DNA of 64,000 nucleotides from Pontederia crassipes (lineage: Eukaryota > Streptophyta > Magnoliopsida > Commelinales > Pontederiaceae), in the NCBI GenBank assembly GCA_030549335.1, contig CM060186.1, forward strand, positions 19,149,189 to 19,213,188, given 5' to 3'. The stretch's first letter is position 1, and every line of letters begins with the position of its first letter. Positions 1-12,940 of this stretch are shown piece by piece. Made by a program: the position numbers and the translations under genes. The notes below the pieces were generated by a model, which was not told the DNA's origin, did not search any database, and worked only from the letters and a program-made list of their open reading frames with translations.

Positions 1-43
1 AACAAATACAAAACTACTCATGAGGACCAACTCAGGGAGCCTC

Positions 44-2200
44 TTAGCTCTTTGCGGCTTGTTTTTCTTTGGTTTTCTGGATCTTCAATACCTTCTTAAC
101 TATCTTCTGCTCCTCAACCAAAAATGCCCTGATAATCCTGCATGCCAATTACATAAAGAATGGGATGAATTGAGATTGAAAGAGAAGAAGGCAATAATTT
201 GGAAGTTAAAACAATCAATATGAACCAACCTTTCCCGAACAGCACCTCCAGATAATACACCACCATATGCCCGACTCACAGTCCTCCGGTTTCTGGGCAA
301 TCTGGATCTCTTGTACTCAGTAGGCCTAAGGTGAGGAATCTGAAAACACAATGAGAGTTAAGAGTATACCCTTTTTTTAGGTTCAGGTCGAGACATAAAT
401 GGCAAAGCAGGTAAAAGCAGAGCAGAAAAAAATAGAGAAATTTAAAATATCAACTCCATCAGCAAAATTGGTAAATCAACTATGAACCATTTAACAACTC
501 ACAGTAGCATGTTCAATGTCGCCAGCTGCATACTAATCAGTACCAATTAAGTATTAATTAATGACCTAAGGAATTACTGATAACAAAAAACCACAAATGT
601 TTCAATTTCGAATTTCTACAAAATAAAGAAACATGTGAAAAGCCACAAGGTTCAGGGAATAAACACTATAATTTAGATACAAGAACAATACTTCCATATT
701 ACTAATTTAATTCCATGAATTAGTTATATCAACTTCCAACTATACATGGAATATATTATAAAAGTCACGTAAGAATTGCTAAGACAACAAATTTGTGTAT
801 AATCAGGTTAGTTTAAGAAAAAGGGATTTGGCAATTCCACTTATAGCTTTCCAAAATAGCAGTTAAGCTACATCCACCTTTTTAGCATATGGCCTCGAAT
901 CATAAAAAATGAATCCAAAAAGAAGTAGATCCATCGAAAAAAAATTAAAGAACACAAAGCAGGAAGATATCAAATCATAAAACGATGAAACATTAAGAAT
1001 TGGTTTATGTTTGTAGTTTCTTTTCAAATGCCTGAAATTCTAAAATCAATAAAATTTTCATTGTTATTACTCTGAATCATCTAATTATCTTGAAACATGA
1101 TGAACTACAATGGATCATTAAGTCCAAATTACAATATTATTTAAGGACATGAATTATACTGTTGAAGTTTTATATTAAATACTAAACTCTTCTTAACATT
1201 TGCATCAACCTTATTTTAACACCAAATAAAACAATTATTAAGATATTATGACAAAGTTGACAAAGACATTGCGAATGAAAAAAGTTTATACTTTGTCATC
1301 CTTTTGAGCTAGTTATGTGATGTAAAAAATGGTAAGAAAAAGACACATTCACACTGTATGAGAGAAGGTGCAAGGCGACAGGTATCCCCCAAAGAACTAC
1401 ACACTCACTTCATATCCACAAACATCATGAGGAAAAGAAATAGTATTTGGCCCATCGAACAAGCATTCCATTCTTCTGTGGACACAAATTGGCATATCAT
1501 GTGCATAAATGTGGCGAACTAATAAGATTACATACCAATGCCGACAATAATTCACATCACATAACTATGCGACTTGCATCAACAACAAATATAATTGCAT
1601 ATGAACAGCGAATAATGCATAATGAACAACCAGGAAAAAACTAATCAGGAAACTAATACATTTATACGCTGCCTTGACCATAGAACATATCTAATCTTGA
1701 ATAATCACGTAGAAGCAAATATCCAATACGAATATAGGGGAATAGAAGGTGACACGATAGGAAAGAAGAAATTTCCATTAATGAAAAAGAGACTTTGGGC
1801 ACTGGAACGTACCCCTTGGATCCTCTTGCCAGTCACAGGGCATTTCGGCCCACTCGCCCTCTTCTTCGTGTACTGGTACACAAGCTTCCCACCTACATTC
1901 CGACATAAGACTCAATTTGAACCAAACAACACCACCAAACATGCAAATTCGTGGCAAACATAAACCAAATCCCGACTTTTGCAACAAGAGAAGAGGATTC
2001 CGCAGGCAAGCGGCTAGACACCAAACGTAAAAAAAATACCATGAAGGTAATTCTGAGGCGAAACGGGTGTATAAACCCTAGGAAACAAAAATGACAGAGC
2101 TCGAGAAAGTGGGATCTTTACCAGGGGTTTTGACGACCCTGGTCTGGTTGGACTTGGTGGCGTAGCTGTGCCTCTTCCGGTATGTCAACCGCTGCACCAT
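44..2200 (-). CDS. RPL34: 60S ribosomal protein L34 (eL34), four exons
   Basis: Structural protein of the large cytosolic ribosomal subunit. Four exons on the minus strand: 2200-2122, 1892-1813, 339-230 and 137-44. They join in phase with GT/AG borders to 363 nt, i.e. 120 residues plus TAA, the usual plant eL34 length. Exon 1 begins [20 protein letters not shown]. Exon 2 carries [18 protein letters not shown], exon 3 [20 protein letters not shown] and [12 protein letters not shown], and exon 4 the Lys-rich tail ending KEKQAAKS. The protein is very basic, as expected for an rRNA-binding protein. Intron 2 is long (1812-340) and AT-rich. No frame break was seen, so the gene looks functional. The start is the conserved MVQRL, with a TATA-like box about 100 bp upstream. 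Family identity is certain; splice positions are read by eye. Confidence 0.96.
2073..2080 (+). promoter_or_regulatory. Telo-box in first intron of RPL34
   Basis: AAACCCTA occurs about 40 bp inside intron 1 of RPL34. Telo-boxes near the start of ribosomal-protein genes commonly act together with site II elements. The single short match may be chance, but its location fits. Confidence 0.45.
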
Positions 2201-2289
2201 CTTCGCGTGGTTCTCTTCTTCCTCCTCAGCGTCACGCGGGGAGTTCTCGGGGGCCGACGAAATGCGAGAGGAGGAGCCGCAGGTTTGCG

Positions 2290-2420
2290 GCGCGGGTTTA
2301 TAAGCGGGACGCGACCAACGAGAAAACCTAGATCCGACGGTAATGGATCGCTTGATCGGACGGCTACCATGAACTTGTTTATGGATTGCTGACTCGGGCC
2401 CAATTTTAAGATCAGCCCAA
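2290..2420 (-). promoter_or_regulatory. RPL34 promoter: TATA-like box and two site II elements
   Basis: On the minus strand a TATAAA lies at 2302-2297, about 97 bp upstream of the RPL34 ATG. Two site II motifs follow further upstream: TGGGCC at 2402-2397 and TGGGCT at 2419-2414. TGGGCY motifs are known in plant ribosomal-protein and other growth-linked promoters, where TCP factors bind. Motifs are seen directly; their use is inferred. Confidence 0.6.
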
Positions 2421-2723
2421 CAGAAATAAAAGCCGTCTTAAGAAACTTTCTTCCTTTTCAGGTATCTCCTCATTTCAAAATGCATCTTTATTTTGTGTTT
2501 TTTAACTTTTAAAAAATATAATATATAAGGAATATAAATATCAACAAGTATATTACAGTTATTTTATATTCTCATTTATTAATGATAATTTTTTCAGATT
2601 AAAAAGTAAAAAAAAGTAAATTAAAACATTAATATTCTAATAATGATAAGAATGGACTTTCAAATGTTGAAGTAAAATGTTTTCATTTGCTAAACAACCC
2701 CATTACTAGAAAAGTTGACACTT

Positions 2724-3340
2724 GGGCTACGTTTGATAATGGAACCAAGCTGGAACTAAGCCTTTGTTCCGCTTGATTCCACCAAACTTTGCCTCAAAAC
2801 TCGATTCTAATGTTGGAATTGAAAATTGAAATTAGGTCATCATGACCTGATTCTAGTGGTCTCGGTTTCACTTTTTTTTTAATCGGAGCATTGTAACTGA
2901 CTGTCAACTTTTTTGCTCGACTTGACGGGTTTTTTTTCAGTTTTTTGTTCTCTTGTAAAATAAATTATTAAATAAATATAAAATAATTTTAATAAAGGAT
3001 GAATATAATATCATATATTACTTATTATTTCATTAATTTTTTAATATTCCATTAAATATAATTATTTTTTAAAATATATTTAAATAATATTTTTCCATAA
3101 AATTTTTTATTTTATACTTTTATTTTAATTTATAATAAAATTATACTTTATAATTACATTAATAATTTTTAATTTAAAACTCACAAAAAAATTCATCCAT
3201 GACATCAACTTTTCCTATCATATGACTCATTGATTTATCATCATTACGTTCCACTCTATTCAAACACACTTCGAACTAATATGTTTAACTATTCACCGAG
3301 AGCTTAATAAGAATCACAGTTCTATTTCCAAAGGCAGCCT
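2724..3340. mobile_element. MITE, copy 1 of a family ending GGGCTACGTTTG
   Basis: About 617 bp with imperfect ~20-bp terminal inverted repeats: GGGCTACGTTTGATAATGGA at left, and the reverse complement of the right end reads AGGCTGCCTTTGGAAATAGA. Between lies a short GC-moderate region and then an extremely AT-rich core. The element at 12378-12940 has the same plan, including a matching ATCA-rich stretch before its right end. No coding capacity. PIF/Harbinger-like or hAT-like by its ends, but the target duplication is not clear. Confidence 0.5.
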
Positions 3341-6099
3341 TAGGAATCTAGGCATGTGATTGACATATAAATCATAATCAACTCGTAGACAAGATATATT
3401 TAAATATGATTTTTAAACATAACAAGATACTTTATTTATAAACAACCACAATCAAAATAGTTTATGTTACAATCAAAATCAAAAGTGTCAAAGGGGCAAG
3501 ATTCACAAAAAATTTATATTTTATGCAATACTAATTTCATGTGCAAAATGAAGTATCACCATGCTTATTGATTGCCTCAAAGCCCAAGATTGATTTTAAA
3601 TGAAATTAAATTGAATACAAATGTCCTGAATATGGTCACTTATCCCTTGATATATATATTATTATTGTTATTAGTTCTTAATTGATCGAGCGTTCTTTAT
3701 TAAATTGGATAAAATCATTAATTGAATCAAAATGTTATTGAACATACTCATGGAATGAAATTAACAAGTGCCATTAAATCGAATTAATAATTGATATTTA
3801 ACAATGACCAATAATTATAAAATTGATAATTATTATTTGTCAAATTATTTATGAATTACTCTATTTATAATTGAGAATGATTAATTATTAAAATTAATAT
3901 AGATTGATTCATTGTTTGGTCTACTTGTAATTAATATTCATGATCTAATCCATATAGGACTATTTGTTGTATGACTAATAAATATTTGAATATATGTGTT
4001 CAAGCATATGTCGCAATGTCACTTATTGAGTTGTTAAAAAATTGGTTAAATTTAAATAAAACATTAAAATATAATTAATAATCATACTATGTTAAATCAT
4101 ATACTCATATCATTAAGTATGCATAGAGTTATTAACATGTAAATTAAATTTCAAGAACCAATCAAATGTTGTCAAGTAACACTTAGGAAAAAATAGTGTA
4201 AAAAACATTAATATAGAAAATGTGTGAATAAATTTCTTGGATTATAGTATCATAATATATAGTTAATAATGAATAATTATTGGTCATTAATTAGTAATTT
4301 ATATGACAATATTCTATTGGATAAGCAATCGAACTACTCATGCATGCAGCCAACAAGCCAACAACTTGTCACCTCATGCTTAGATGATTTCTTCAACTGA
4401 CTTTCTTTTCTGATAAAAATCTATAAAAATTATTCAAATCTCCATTACGTATCTATAAACAACACCTAATTTGCAGATCCGCATTACTTTTGTGGAGGCC
4501 ATAGGAAATTCTATAATACCGACCACGCAATGTGATAGGTTTAACCCTAAGATGATAGTTCTCTTTATGATCAGCTTTTTTTTGTCCGCTCTACCTTAAA
4601 ATTATGAACTTTAAGATGATAAATACTCTATGAGTCTAGTTTCATTAAGCATTGGAATTAATTAATCAGATGTCTATAGAAAAATCTAGGACTTCAACTT
4701 TAAGATGATATCATTCTGTTTCTGAAATTGTTACATGATGTTGTAAATTTGATATGTTATATAATTATTTGATAACTTAAGATTAGAAGGATATCAATGT
4801 CGGTCTTCATTTTCAAATTTGAATCACTTGAAAATGTTATGTGAAAGCTATAGATGGTCTACCTAACCTTAGTCTATTAGAATCAAATTTAGGAAAGATC
4901 ATGCTACTAATTGTCAAAATTATTGAGCTAACTGTGGAATGATATAAATTCTAAAAAAATTATTGAGGCAATCCCTAAGAAGTCTACATTTCAGTAACAA
5001 TGAAAGTAAAAATAGGAGTTATTTACCATTTTATATAAATAATGAAAGTAAAGTCACTCAACTTGTTAGAACTCAAAAACAACATAAAATTTAGGTTGAA
5101 TGCTTATTTTTCTAAGAACCGACCATAACGATATAGATATGAAACTTGTACATTTCGTAATATGGGACTAAGAAAAATTGAAATGATGAAATTCTATTAT
5201 GAATGCGAGAAGATATGAACTTTACTTTACTATGTATGCAATCTGTCATAACATAATATCAAATTTTCTGATAAATAACTACTTAGGGTATAAGATTAAA
5301 TGCATGAGTTCTATGTAACATTTGTAATTATCATGTTTCATATATGATATGTTAGTGTTAAAATCATAGTAGTAATATTATCATTATTACTATTGTTATA
5401 GGATATTTAGAGGAGTAAAGTAGGAAAAAATGAAAGAAAAACTTTTGGTTAGCACGTATAGGTAAGTTGGTTTCTCCTACCTTATGTATTCACTTCTTTT
5501 GAATTCAACATAACATTGATTGTGATATATGCTTAATATACATTTGTATAAGTTCTTATGAAAAGTATGATGAAATGAATGAACGATTGAGTGTGCATCA
5601 CAAAGCATATGTGATATATTATGAATTGAAATTATAAAGTGTACTCCTATTTCATTTAAATGAATGTTAATTGTGATAAGATATTGAGATATGATTGTTC
5701 ATGATGAATCATTCATCCACATTTATATGTACGTGATTGAAGCTGTGTCATGCAAAGTTAAGTAATACATCATAAGAAATTATGGTAGATGTCACTTCTA
5801 AAATTCATAGGGGGGTGCAACTTTTAGATCTGTTCTTCGAAAAGGACGAGGTAGAATGGAGCTAAGTATCATGTGGTACTAATTGTTACATTGTGAGAAG
5901 TCATGGTTTGAGCCATATGTAGCATCTAGAAATCATCTATCAATTATACAAACTAGTCAATTGATGATGCATGCATTCATACGAGAGTGTTACATTTATA
6001 CATGTATTTGATATAATTTGTGTGATATTGTTTACAATTTGAGTGTAATGATTTTGATTAAAAAGTTATATAAGTGATTTTTAATATACAAAAATACTA
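3341..6099. other. AT-rich intergenic DNA without genes
   Basis: No ORF, RNA gene or clear repeat boundary was recognised. The composition and the leader-like text further right suggest decayed LTR retrotransposon DNA. Confidence 0.5.
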
Positions 6100-6580
6100 A
6101 TTTTTATGTTATGTTTTTTTGCACATTTTTTTATGTCTTTTCGAATTGATTAGATGGTAATACGTATGTTATGAATTATCAACTTACTGAACTTTTTTGA
6201 CTCAATTTATTATTTTTAACATTTTTCAGGAGTATGTTTACTTGGCCCGCGTGAGTAATTGATAATCTTAGTAGTGTTTATCTCTTATGGTCTTAAGGTA
6301 TTAAGGATATTTGTGCTTCTCATGTCCTTTTATTATAGTGTCAAAAGAATTGGTCATGTTTATTATTTATGTCAAATTTTGTATTTTGCATAAAAAAAAG
6401 TTATTTTGGTGGAATGTAAAACTTAAAGAATAATTGATGTGCTCAAAATGATATTTTGTTTCTTTTATTATATAAAAATTAAAGCCCACTTTCGTGATTT
6501 TATTTGATCATATGCAATGAGTTACAAACTTCGAATTAAACCAAAGCTTAAATCGGGCCGTGACACTAATATTGGTAAAT
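6100..6580 (+). repeat. Probable decayed LTR 3' end
   Basis: The stretch contains a TTTTTCAGGAG acceptor-like run and finishes CGGGCCGTGACA at 6565. It is followed by a short spacer and ATTGGTA, resembling the beginning of an initiator-Met primer-binding site. This order (LTR ending in CA, then PBS) suits a degraded gypsy LTR. The left boundary cannot be placed and no internal coding follows. Weak call. Confidence 0.35.
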
Positions 6581-7552
6581 TATTATATTGATCATTATTT
6601 ATTATTATATTGATCGTTGTTTATTATATTGATTGCACAACTGAATTTTTATTGGGTTGTCTTATTTTTTATTGAATATATTAATTTTCTTTTACATACT
6701 CATAGATTATGTGCAGGCTAATTCACTGATAGATGGTTAATACACACAACATAAGATTAAGTCTTTGTTACAATTATTTTATTTTATTATTTTATATTTT
6801 TATTTTATAAACTAGTGGATATTTTAGTTTATTTTGATTATTATGATTATTAATTATTATTATTGAAAATTGTTTCCGCATTTATCATTTTATTTAATAA
6901 AAAATTGGTAGCATTTTGATTCTATGATTTCTTAATTTATTGTTTAGCTTAGCTTTAGTCTTTCTTTATCCTCAAACTCTTAATGGCGGCATTTCAAATT
7001 TAAAGAGAAAAATGTAAAAAAATATAATTACTAAGAACCATTGTGTTAGGTCAAATTTAAATTTAAGTTTATTGTAGTGTTATGTCTTAGTCATTAATTA
7101 CCAAGAAGATGACTTCAAAAGGTATGATTTCAAATATTAGTCATGAACAAGATAAAATAAGATTATGATTAATAGTATTAAGGTGTTATTAAACTTTAAA
7201 CATTGTATTCATGTAAATAAGTCTGAATAATTTTTCATAATAATTAATAAATTATTTATCATTGCAAAACTCGAAAATGTTATCTTGTAAATAAAATTTG
7301 TACAAGGTAAAGATATTTCATTTCTTGTTTTTATTAATACTAGTGTTAAGTTCGGTGCGATGCACATACATTATAAAAAATATATTATATTTTCTAAAAA
7401 TTACATAAAAAAAAATCCCTTCAATCATTGATGTTTTGCTCAAGAGTCGAGGTTATCTCAATTGAATCAATAGGGCTGTCAAAAGTATCTCCGTATGAAT
7501 AAGATGCTTACTTACCATTAAGTTGTTACCGATCAAGAGATAATGAATTATT
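6581..7552. other. AT-rich intergenic DNA
   Basis: Very AT-rich, with many short direct TTATTAT words. No gene or bounded repeat was recognised. Confidence 0.5.
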
Positions 7553-8096
7553 TTTTTATTGTGTCCAGCATTGCATATAGAATCTCTAAAAGAGTTTCAT
7601 GACTCCACTCTATTAAAGAATCACTCAGGCCTTATTAGATCATGTGATCGACGTCTTGAGAATATGGAGTCTCTATAGTGCTATAATGCCCAAGCATTTT
7701 TGTATGTGTAATATAAACAATATTTTGTAATAAAAAATTACAAATAATATTTTTATAATTATAATTATTATAAAATATAGTTTTTAGAAGATTAACTATA
7801 GTATATAAAGTTGGGAACATATTACATATACTACATTTATCTTTTATCTTCATTTTATTTTTTTAGCTGCTTTTACTAACTCGAATCACTTTTTTTCAAG
7901 AATAATAATTACCTAATCATGATATTGCAATTTCAATTACCAAAATTTAAGTGATAATTGACTCAAACTATTTTGACAAAAATATTAATAAATTACATTA
8001 CTTAACTCATATTGAAAGAAAAAAATGCTCATGTAATTATATTAAACCACCTCTAATTTGTATGCACATATATATGTTTATAATATATATATATAT
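7553..8096. repeat. Tandem repeat unit A (partial), left of the MULE
   Basis: Aligns with units B and C right of the transposon. Shared text includes the block around TATAATGCCCAAGCATTTTT and the stretch ending in ATTAAACCACCTC. It ends in a TA tract at 8079-8096 where the MULE begins. The first third of the ~925-bp unit is missing or replaced. Confidence 0.75.
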
Positions 8097-8470
8097 GGGT
8101 TTTATGATGCTGCTGAGTGCCCATGCTGAGCGCTATTGAGCAGTCTCCGATGCCGTCCAAATACCCATCTACGGCATCTAATCACATGAGGTTATTATCT
8201 AATCACATGAGATTATTGCTAGCAATCTCAATCATTCCTTATGCATCAACCACGAGATTGAAGCACACAAAGCAGTGACAGAGCCAGGCTCTAAATTTAG
8301 GGGGCCAACTATATACTTTAATACATATTTTCACATTTTTACTCATATATAATACATATTATATAGGTATGTCAAATATTTAAGAGGAGCCAATGCCCCC
8401 AAAAAAGGCCTAGTTCTGTCCCTGAGCAAAGCTATCATCCGTTAGGTCACGCCGTCACTTCTCTCTCCTC
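8097..8470 (+). repeat. Left terminal inverted repeat of the MULE
   Basis: Pairs with 13493-13683 in reverse complement. Shared blocks include GCCGTCCAAAT, ATGCATCAACCACGAGATTG and CCGTTAGGTCACGCCGT. It is lengthened by an inserted MITE at 8273-8424 that is absent from the right arm. Confidence 0.85.
8273..8424. mobile_element. 152-bp hAT-like MITE inside the left MULE TIR
   Basis: Begins CAGTGACAGAGCCAGG; its right end reverse-complements to CAGGGACAGAACTAGG. Secondary inverted blocks lie inside (GGGGGCCAA against GGGGGCATTGG). The flanks share CAAAG(C), consistent with a mutated ~8-bp target duplication. The CAGNGRCRGAGCCAGG-type end is typical of plant hAT MITEs. The right MULE TIR gives the empty site, so the insertion is well supported. 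Confidence 0.75.
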
Positions 8471-9797
8471 CCACGTACTCCCTTCCAAGTCTTCTCCAAG
8501 GGATGTCATTTTCCTCCTTTGTTGAGCCGTGCCATAGACCCTAATGATCTGTGTGGCTTTTCTCTTCGCAAAAAAAGAAAAAAAAAATGTCACCACCGCA
8601 CACTCTATCAACATTGGCCAGAGATTGGCAACAAAGGCATACTTTCTTATTGGTATAAGGTCATTTTTATTGAAGACCATGGATGTTCCCTACAATGACG
8701 ACTCTGTTCTCCACAATTTATTAAGGTCTTACCCTTTCATAATTTTATTACTTCAATTTGAACTGCAAAATATAGTATAAAGTTTTTTAGTACCCTTTTC
8801 ATTAATATATGCCTATAAATTTTAGTTTTCTTCCTGATGAAGTATTCCTTGTTGCAAATAATTACATGAAGTATGCCTTATCCATGCCCTCTGGTGTTAT
8901 ATTTTGTGAAGATGAATTATGCAATCTTTTGGTGGATATTATGTAAAATTCTAGTTTTTTTATTAATTATATAAATTGCCAAAATTATTTTCTTGCACTT
9001 TATGAAAGCTTGACGGACAAGTTTGGCGCACACAATTGATAGTGCACCTTCATAGAGTAGATGACAACAAGAGACTACGTGCTAATCCTTATCACTTTGG
9101 AGCAAATGAAAAAAAACAGATTGCACAATAAACTTAAACATAATGGGGGAAAATGAAAAATAATATCATCAGAACCTCAAAGCACAAAATATCCAAAGAA
9201 AATTGAGTCAACATCGCATGCATTTGATGACATATCCGTATGACTAAATCATTAATTTGGATTACAAGGTTTTGGGAAAACAACATATGTCCATGATTCT
9301 TAAGCATAAGAAGGAACTTGTAAAAAAAAATTAGGAGTATAATGAATCCAGCTTTGATTTATACATCATTAAGCCAATGAGTTCAAATGTTTTCCTCATG
9401 AGTACATATCTTGTAGGTTCCATCTAGCGTGTCTGAAAATGTTAGCATAAGCAATCAAGTCCATCATTTTTGCAATGTAAGCCATGTCACTATTTCCTTG
9501 TGATTATAGCTTGCAGCTGGAATGCCAATAATGTAAGGTAAGTAAAGCACAAAAGGAGAATTTGCTAAATATGACTAAAGTGCTATTGACATATAAGTAA
9601 ATGTTTAACAGGATTGTTGTTAGATACTTACAACTTAATCATCTCATGCACTTTGCAGCTCCTATTCATTAGTTCAAACTACTGAGTACAGTTACTATGT
9701 TGACCTATTGTATTATTTATTTGTCCTTGTTGCAAAAGGCAAAAAAATACAATTCAAAGTGTTGATAGATGAAAAAGAAAAAATAGAATAATATTAC

Positions 9798-12128
9798 CTA
9801 TGATTTTTTTATTGGACAACTAGTCACATAATGTTCTCGTTTAGAACAATGGCTGCATTTTTGTTTCTTAATTTCACATTGTGACACAAAAACTTCAACA
9901 CTAGATTTAAATCTTTTTATGTTCCTTGGCCTTCTCTTTGCTTTTACAATAGAAGAGTCATGTATGACAAGCGATGGAAACTTGTTAGTTGACATCTAAA
10001 CTTGCAGAACATCAGATACCTGTCTAGAATCACATACTTTTATAGTTTCTAACTTTTGAATAACTTCCCTTATGCTAGAGAGTCCAACATCCAAATGCTT
10101 TGGAGATCACAAACTCATATATGAAACTTTTCGCAAATTCATTTTAAAATTAAACTTTTGTGAATCTGTGATAATATGCTGCCCATTTGAAGTATCGTTT
10201 CTTATATCATGCAATATATGTGCTATTGAATAGCGAGAATTCATTGTCCAACGATGTAGTATATATTACTTAGGTAAGCATGTAGCTTTGTTTTCATCAA
10301 GGATAAGTAAGGCATGAGAACATAAGATTCCTTCACGCTCAAACATCTTGCAAGAACATCTCACTGAAATATTTGGTTCAATACTATACTCTACAATAAC
10401 CCTTCTTGTGTCTTCGGTTCCTGATACTTACACAGAGTATACACCTTCCCATTATCTTCTAAAATTTTTTGTGACAAAAAACATATAATGTTCTTCAATT
10501 CTTCATGAAATATCTTGAAGACATTCTGGGTATACATATTTTCTGCATGAAGCTCCAAAGGACTTTTTAATGTTTGGGAAACAAAGGTGTTGAAGTTTTT
10601 GAAATCTTCTCGCTCTTCAGCCTCACGACGACTAGTAAGAGCTAAACGATGCACAAAATCATGTAATGAGGTACTTGAATTAATAAAGTCATCTAAGAAA
10701 GTGTTGATGCTCTCAGATCTTTGGATGGATTGCATGCCTATAGAGAATGTATCATTTAAATAAATTGGCAACCATTGATGATGCTTCTTATACATATGTT
10801 CTAACCAATGCCCATCTGGAATGTTATATTTTTGTTTCAAAATGTTCCACTTGTTTTCAAATTCTTGGATACTCAATGAATCATAAATTCAGTTATTATA
10901 TTCTTTCTTGAAGTTGTCATGTGCATATAAATCTTAAAGATTAGACAAAGTATTCTTTCCTATATGTCAAATACAAAACATATGACGTGAATATGAAAAT
11001 ACTTTGCGAATAGCATTGCCCATTGTAATATCTTGATTAGTGATTATACATATATGTTTCTTTCCTTGCATGCATTCTAACCATGTCTCAAATAACCAAG
11101 TAAAAGTTTCTTCAATGTTGTCAGATAGTAACACACAACTAAGTAAGGTTGATTGTCGATGATGATTAACTCTTGTGAAAGGTGCAAATGATATCTTGAA
11201 CTTGTTTGTGCGATATGTTGTATAAAAAACTATGACATCGTACAATTGTCTTGTGATCTATTGTCAGCCCAAAATATGCTCATTGTAGTATCATTTTCAT
11301 CCAACACCATTCTATAAAAAAAACCTTCATCGTCAACTAGTTTCTTTTTAAAATAAGAGAGCACAACCATGCTTTCCCCTTCATTATTGTTGTTTTATGA
11401 TGCCCTAATATGATTTATATAGAGCTGATCTGTTACATATATTTCCCCAGACATATTAAGATATTTAGCTATTTTAGAAGGACCACCTCCACTTTTTTGT
11501 AGCTTTATCATAGCTCACTTAAAAGGGCTTGATAATTCATTATGAGAGCGTAATCTTTCTACATTTGATAAAGAAACAAGACAATGTGAGTGTTCTTCAT
11601 TAAATTTTTTTAACTTCCCACTTTCCATCATTTGCAACACTAACTAATAAATGAGCACCACAATCTGCTCTAACATCCCGTCTGCTTATGCCTTAGAGAG
11701 CTCTGTTCCTAAAACATTGTTTTTCTTTTTAGGAACCTTGTGTCCTTATTTTGAACATACAAGCATTCTACCGATAGGCATTTTTGTTTTTCTAGATTTA
11801 TAACTTGAATCTTTCCACACAGAAAATTCAATTGATCTAGCATAGGAATTGTAAAATTTATATGCATCATCTTTTGTATCAAATTTCATTCCAATAAATG
11901 GTTTACTAATTTGATTATCATCTGCTTGGAATTGTGCACACCTGTACAAATATTTAACACAAGGTGACTAAGAAACAAAAAATCCACCATAAAAAATATT
12001 TTTTAAGCACTAATGAAATGAAATTGTTTTAGCAAGTACCGTTCATGTTCCTCTTCATTCTCCTCACCTTCTGAATGTGAATAAGAATCATCAATTCCAT
12101 CCATTTCATTGAGGATGTAAGAAGACAT
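9798..12128 (-). pseudogene. FAR1/FHY3-type MULE transposase, degenerate
   Basis: Domain order is that of a FAR1-family MULE transposase. Exon 1 is 12128-12040 with an acidic Ser/Glu-rich start. A 98-bp GT-AG intron follows, then the FAR1 DNA-binding domain (about 11941-11746). Next come the MULE transposase core (11245-10967), a C-terminal part of the core (10876-10391), a SWIM zinc finger of CxC...CxH form (about 10375-10310) and a CX2CX4HX4C zinc knuckle (about 9860-9815). Several stops and frameshifts split it; the first, at 11746, is a TAA after LVCSK where the sister copy at 63 kb reads LCSKEGHK. The first core motif reads FYTTY where the family has FDTTY (codon 11222-11224). The second reads TNQD where TDQD is usual (11036-11038). 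It cannot be an active transposase. Confidence 0.85.
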
Positions 12129-12377
12129 GACAAAATATGTACCTATAAATGGATATAAGAATTGATTTTTATTAAAAACAAACTATAATATATTGTAAGT
12201 TAGTCATCTCCTTAATTAAATTATCAGTTGAAATGCAAACTTATTTGTAGTGGTGTTATGATAGTCAATTAGTATTGTACCAAAAAAGAAGCTATTGTTG
12301 AACATACACAAAAAGGAAATCATTAGAATGATGTATTCCTTGTAAAAGAAAAATTTGAGAAGATTCTAAAAAATTAC

Positions 12378-12940
12378 GGGGTTGTTTGGTAATTGGAATC
12401 GGGTGGAACTAGACCCCTGATTATACATGGTTCCGCAAACAACCCTCTTGGTTCCATGCTTGAAACCAGGGTCACGTTCCAAGCCATCGGTTCCACCATT
12501 TTGGTGGAATCGACGAGCGTTTTTTTTTTACTTTTTACTTTTTTTAAATGACGTTTTGCCTTTTTTTCAAACTTTTTTTATATAACTTTTCTTATATAAG
12601 TTAATTTATTTTATTACATATAAAATATAAAAGATTAATATAATATTATTTATTATTTTATTATAAATATTTCATTAAATATAAATGATTAAAAATTGAA
12701 TTATTATATTTAAATAATATATTTTTTGACAAAACTATTGACATAAATTTTTTAAATTTATATTATGTATTTTAATTTTTTAATAATATTATAATCTATA
12801 TTTATAATACATATTTTTAATTCAATCACCCATTAAAATTAATCCATCACATCAACTTTATTATTTCTCATCATCAAATTTCACATTTAACTATTTACGA
12901 AAATTTTGTGGAACTCTAATTCTCGTCCCCGAATGGTCCC
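12378..12940. mobile_element. MITE, copy 2 of the GGGGTTGTTTGGTAA family
   Basis: Left end GGGGTTGTTTGGTAATTGGA; the right end reverse-complements to GGGACCATTCGGGGACGAGA. The core is extremely AT-rich and the layout matches 2724-3340. It lies inside the MULE, upstream of its transposase. Flanking TTA/TAA bases give no clean target duplication. Confidence 0.5.
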
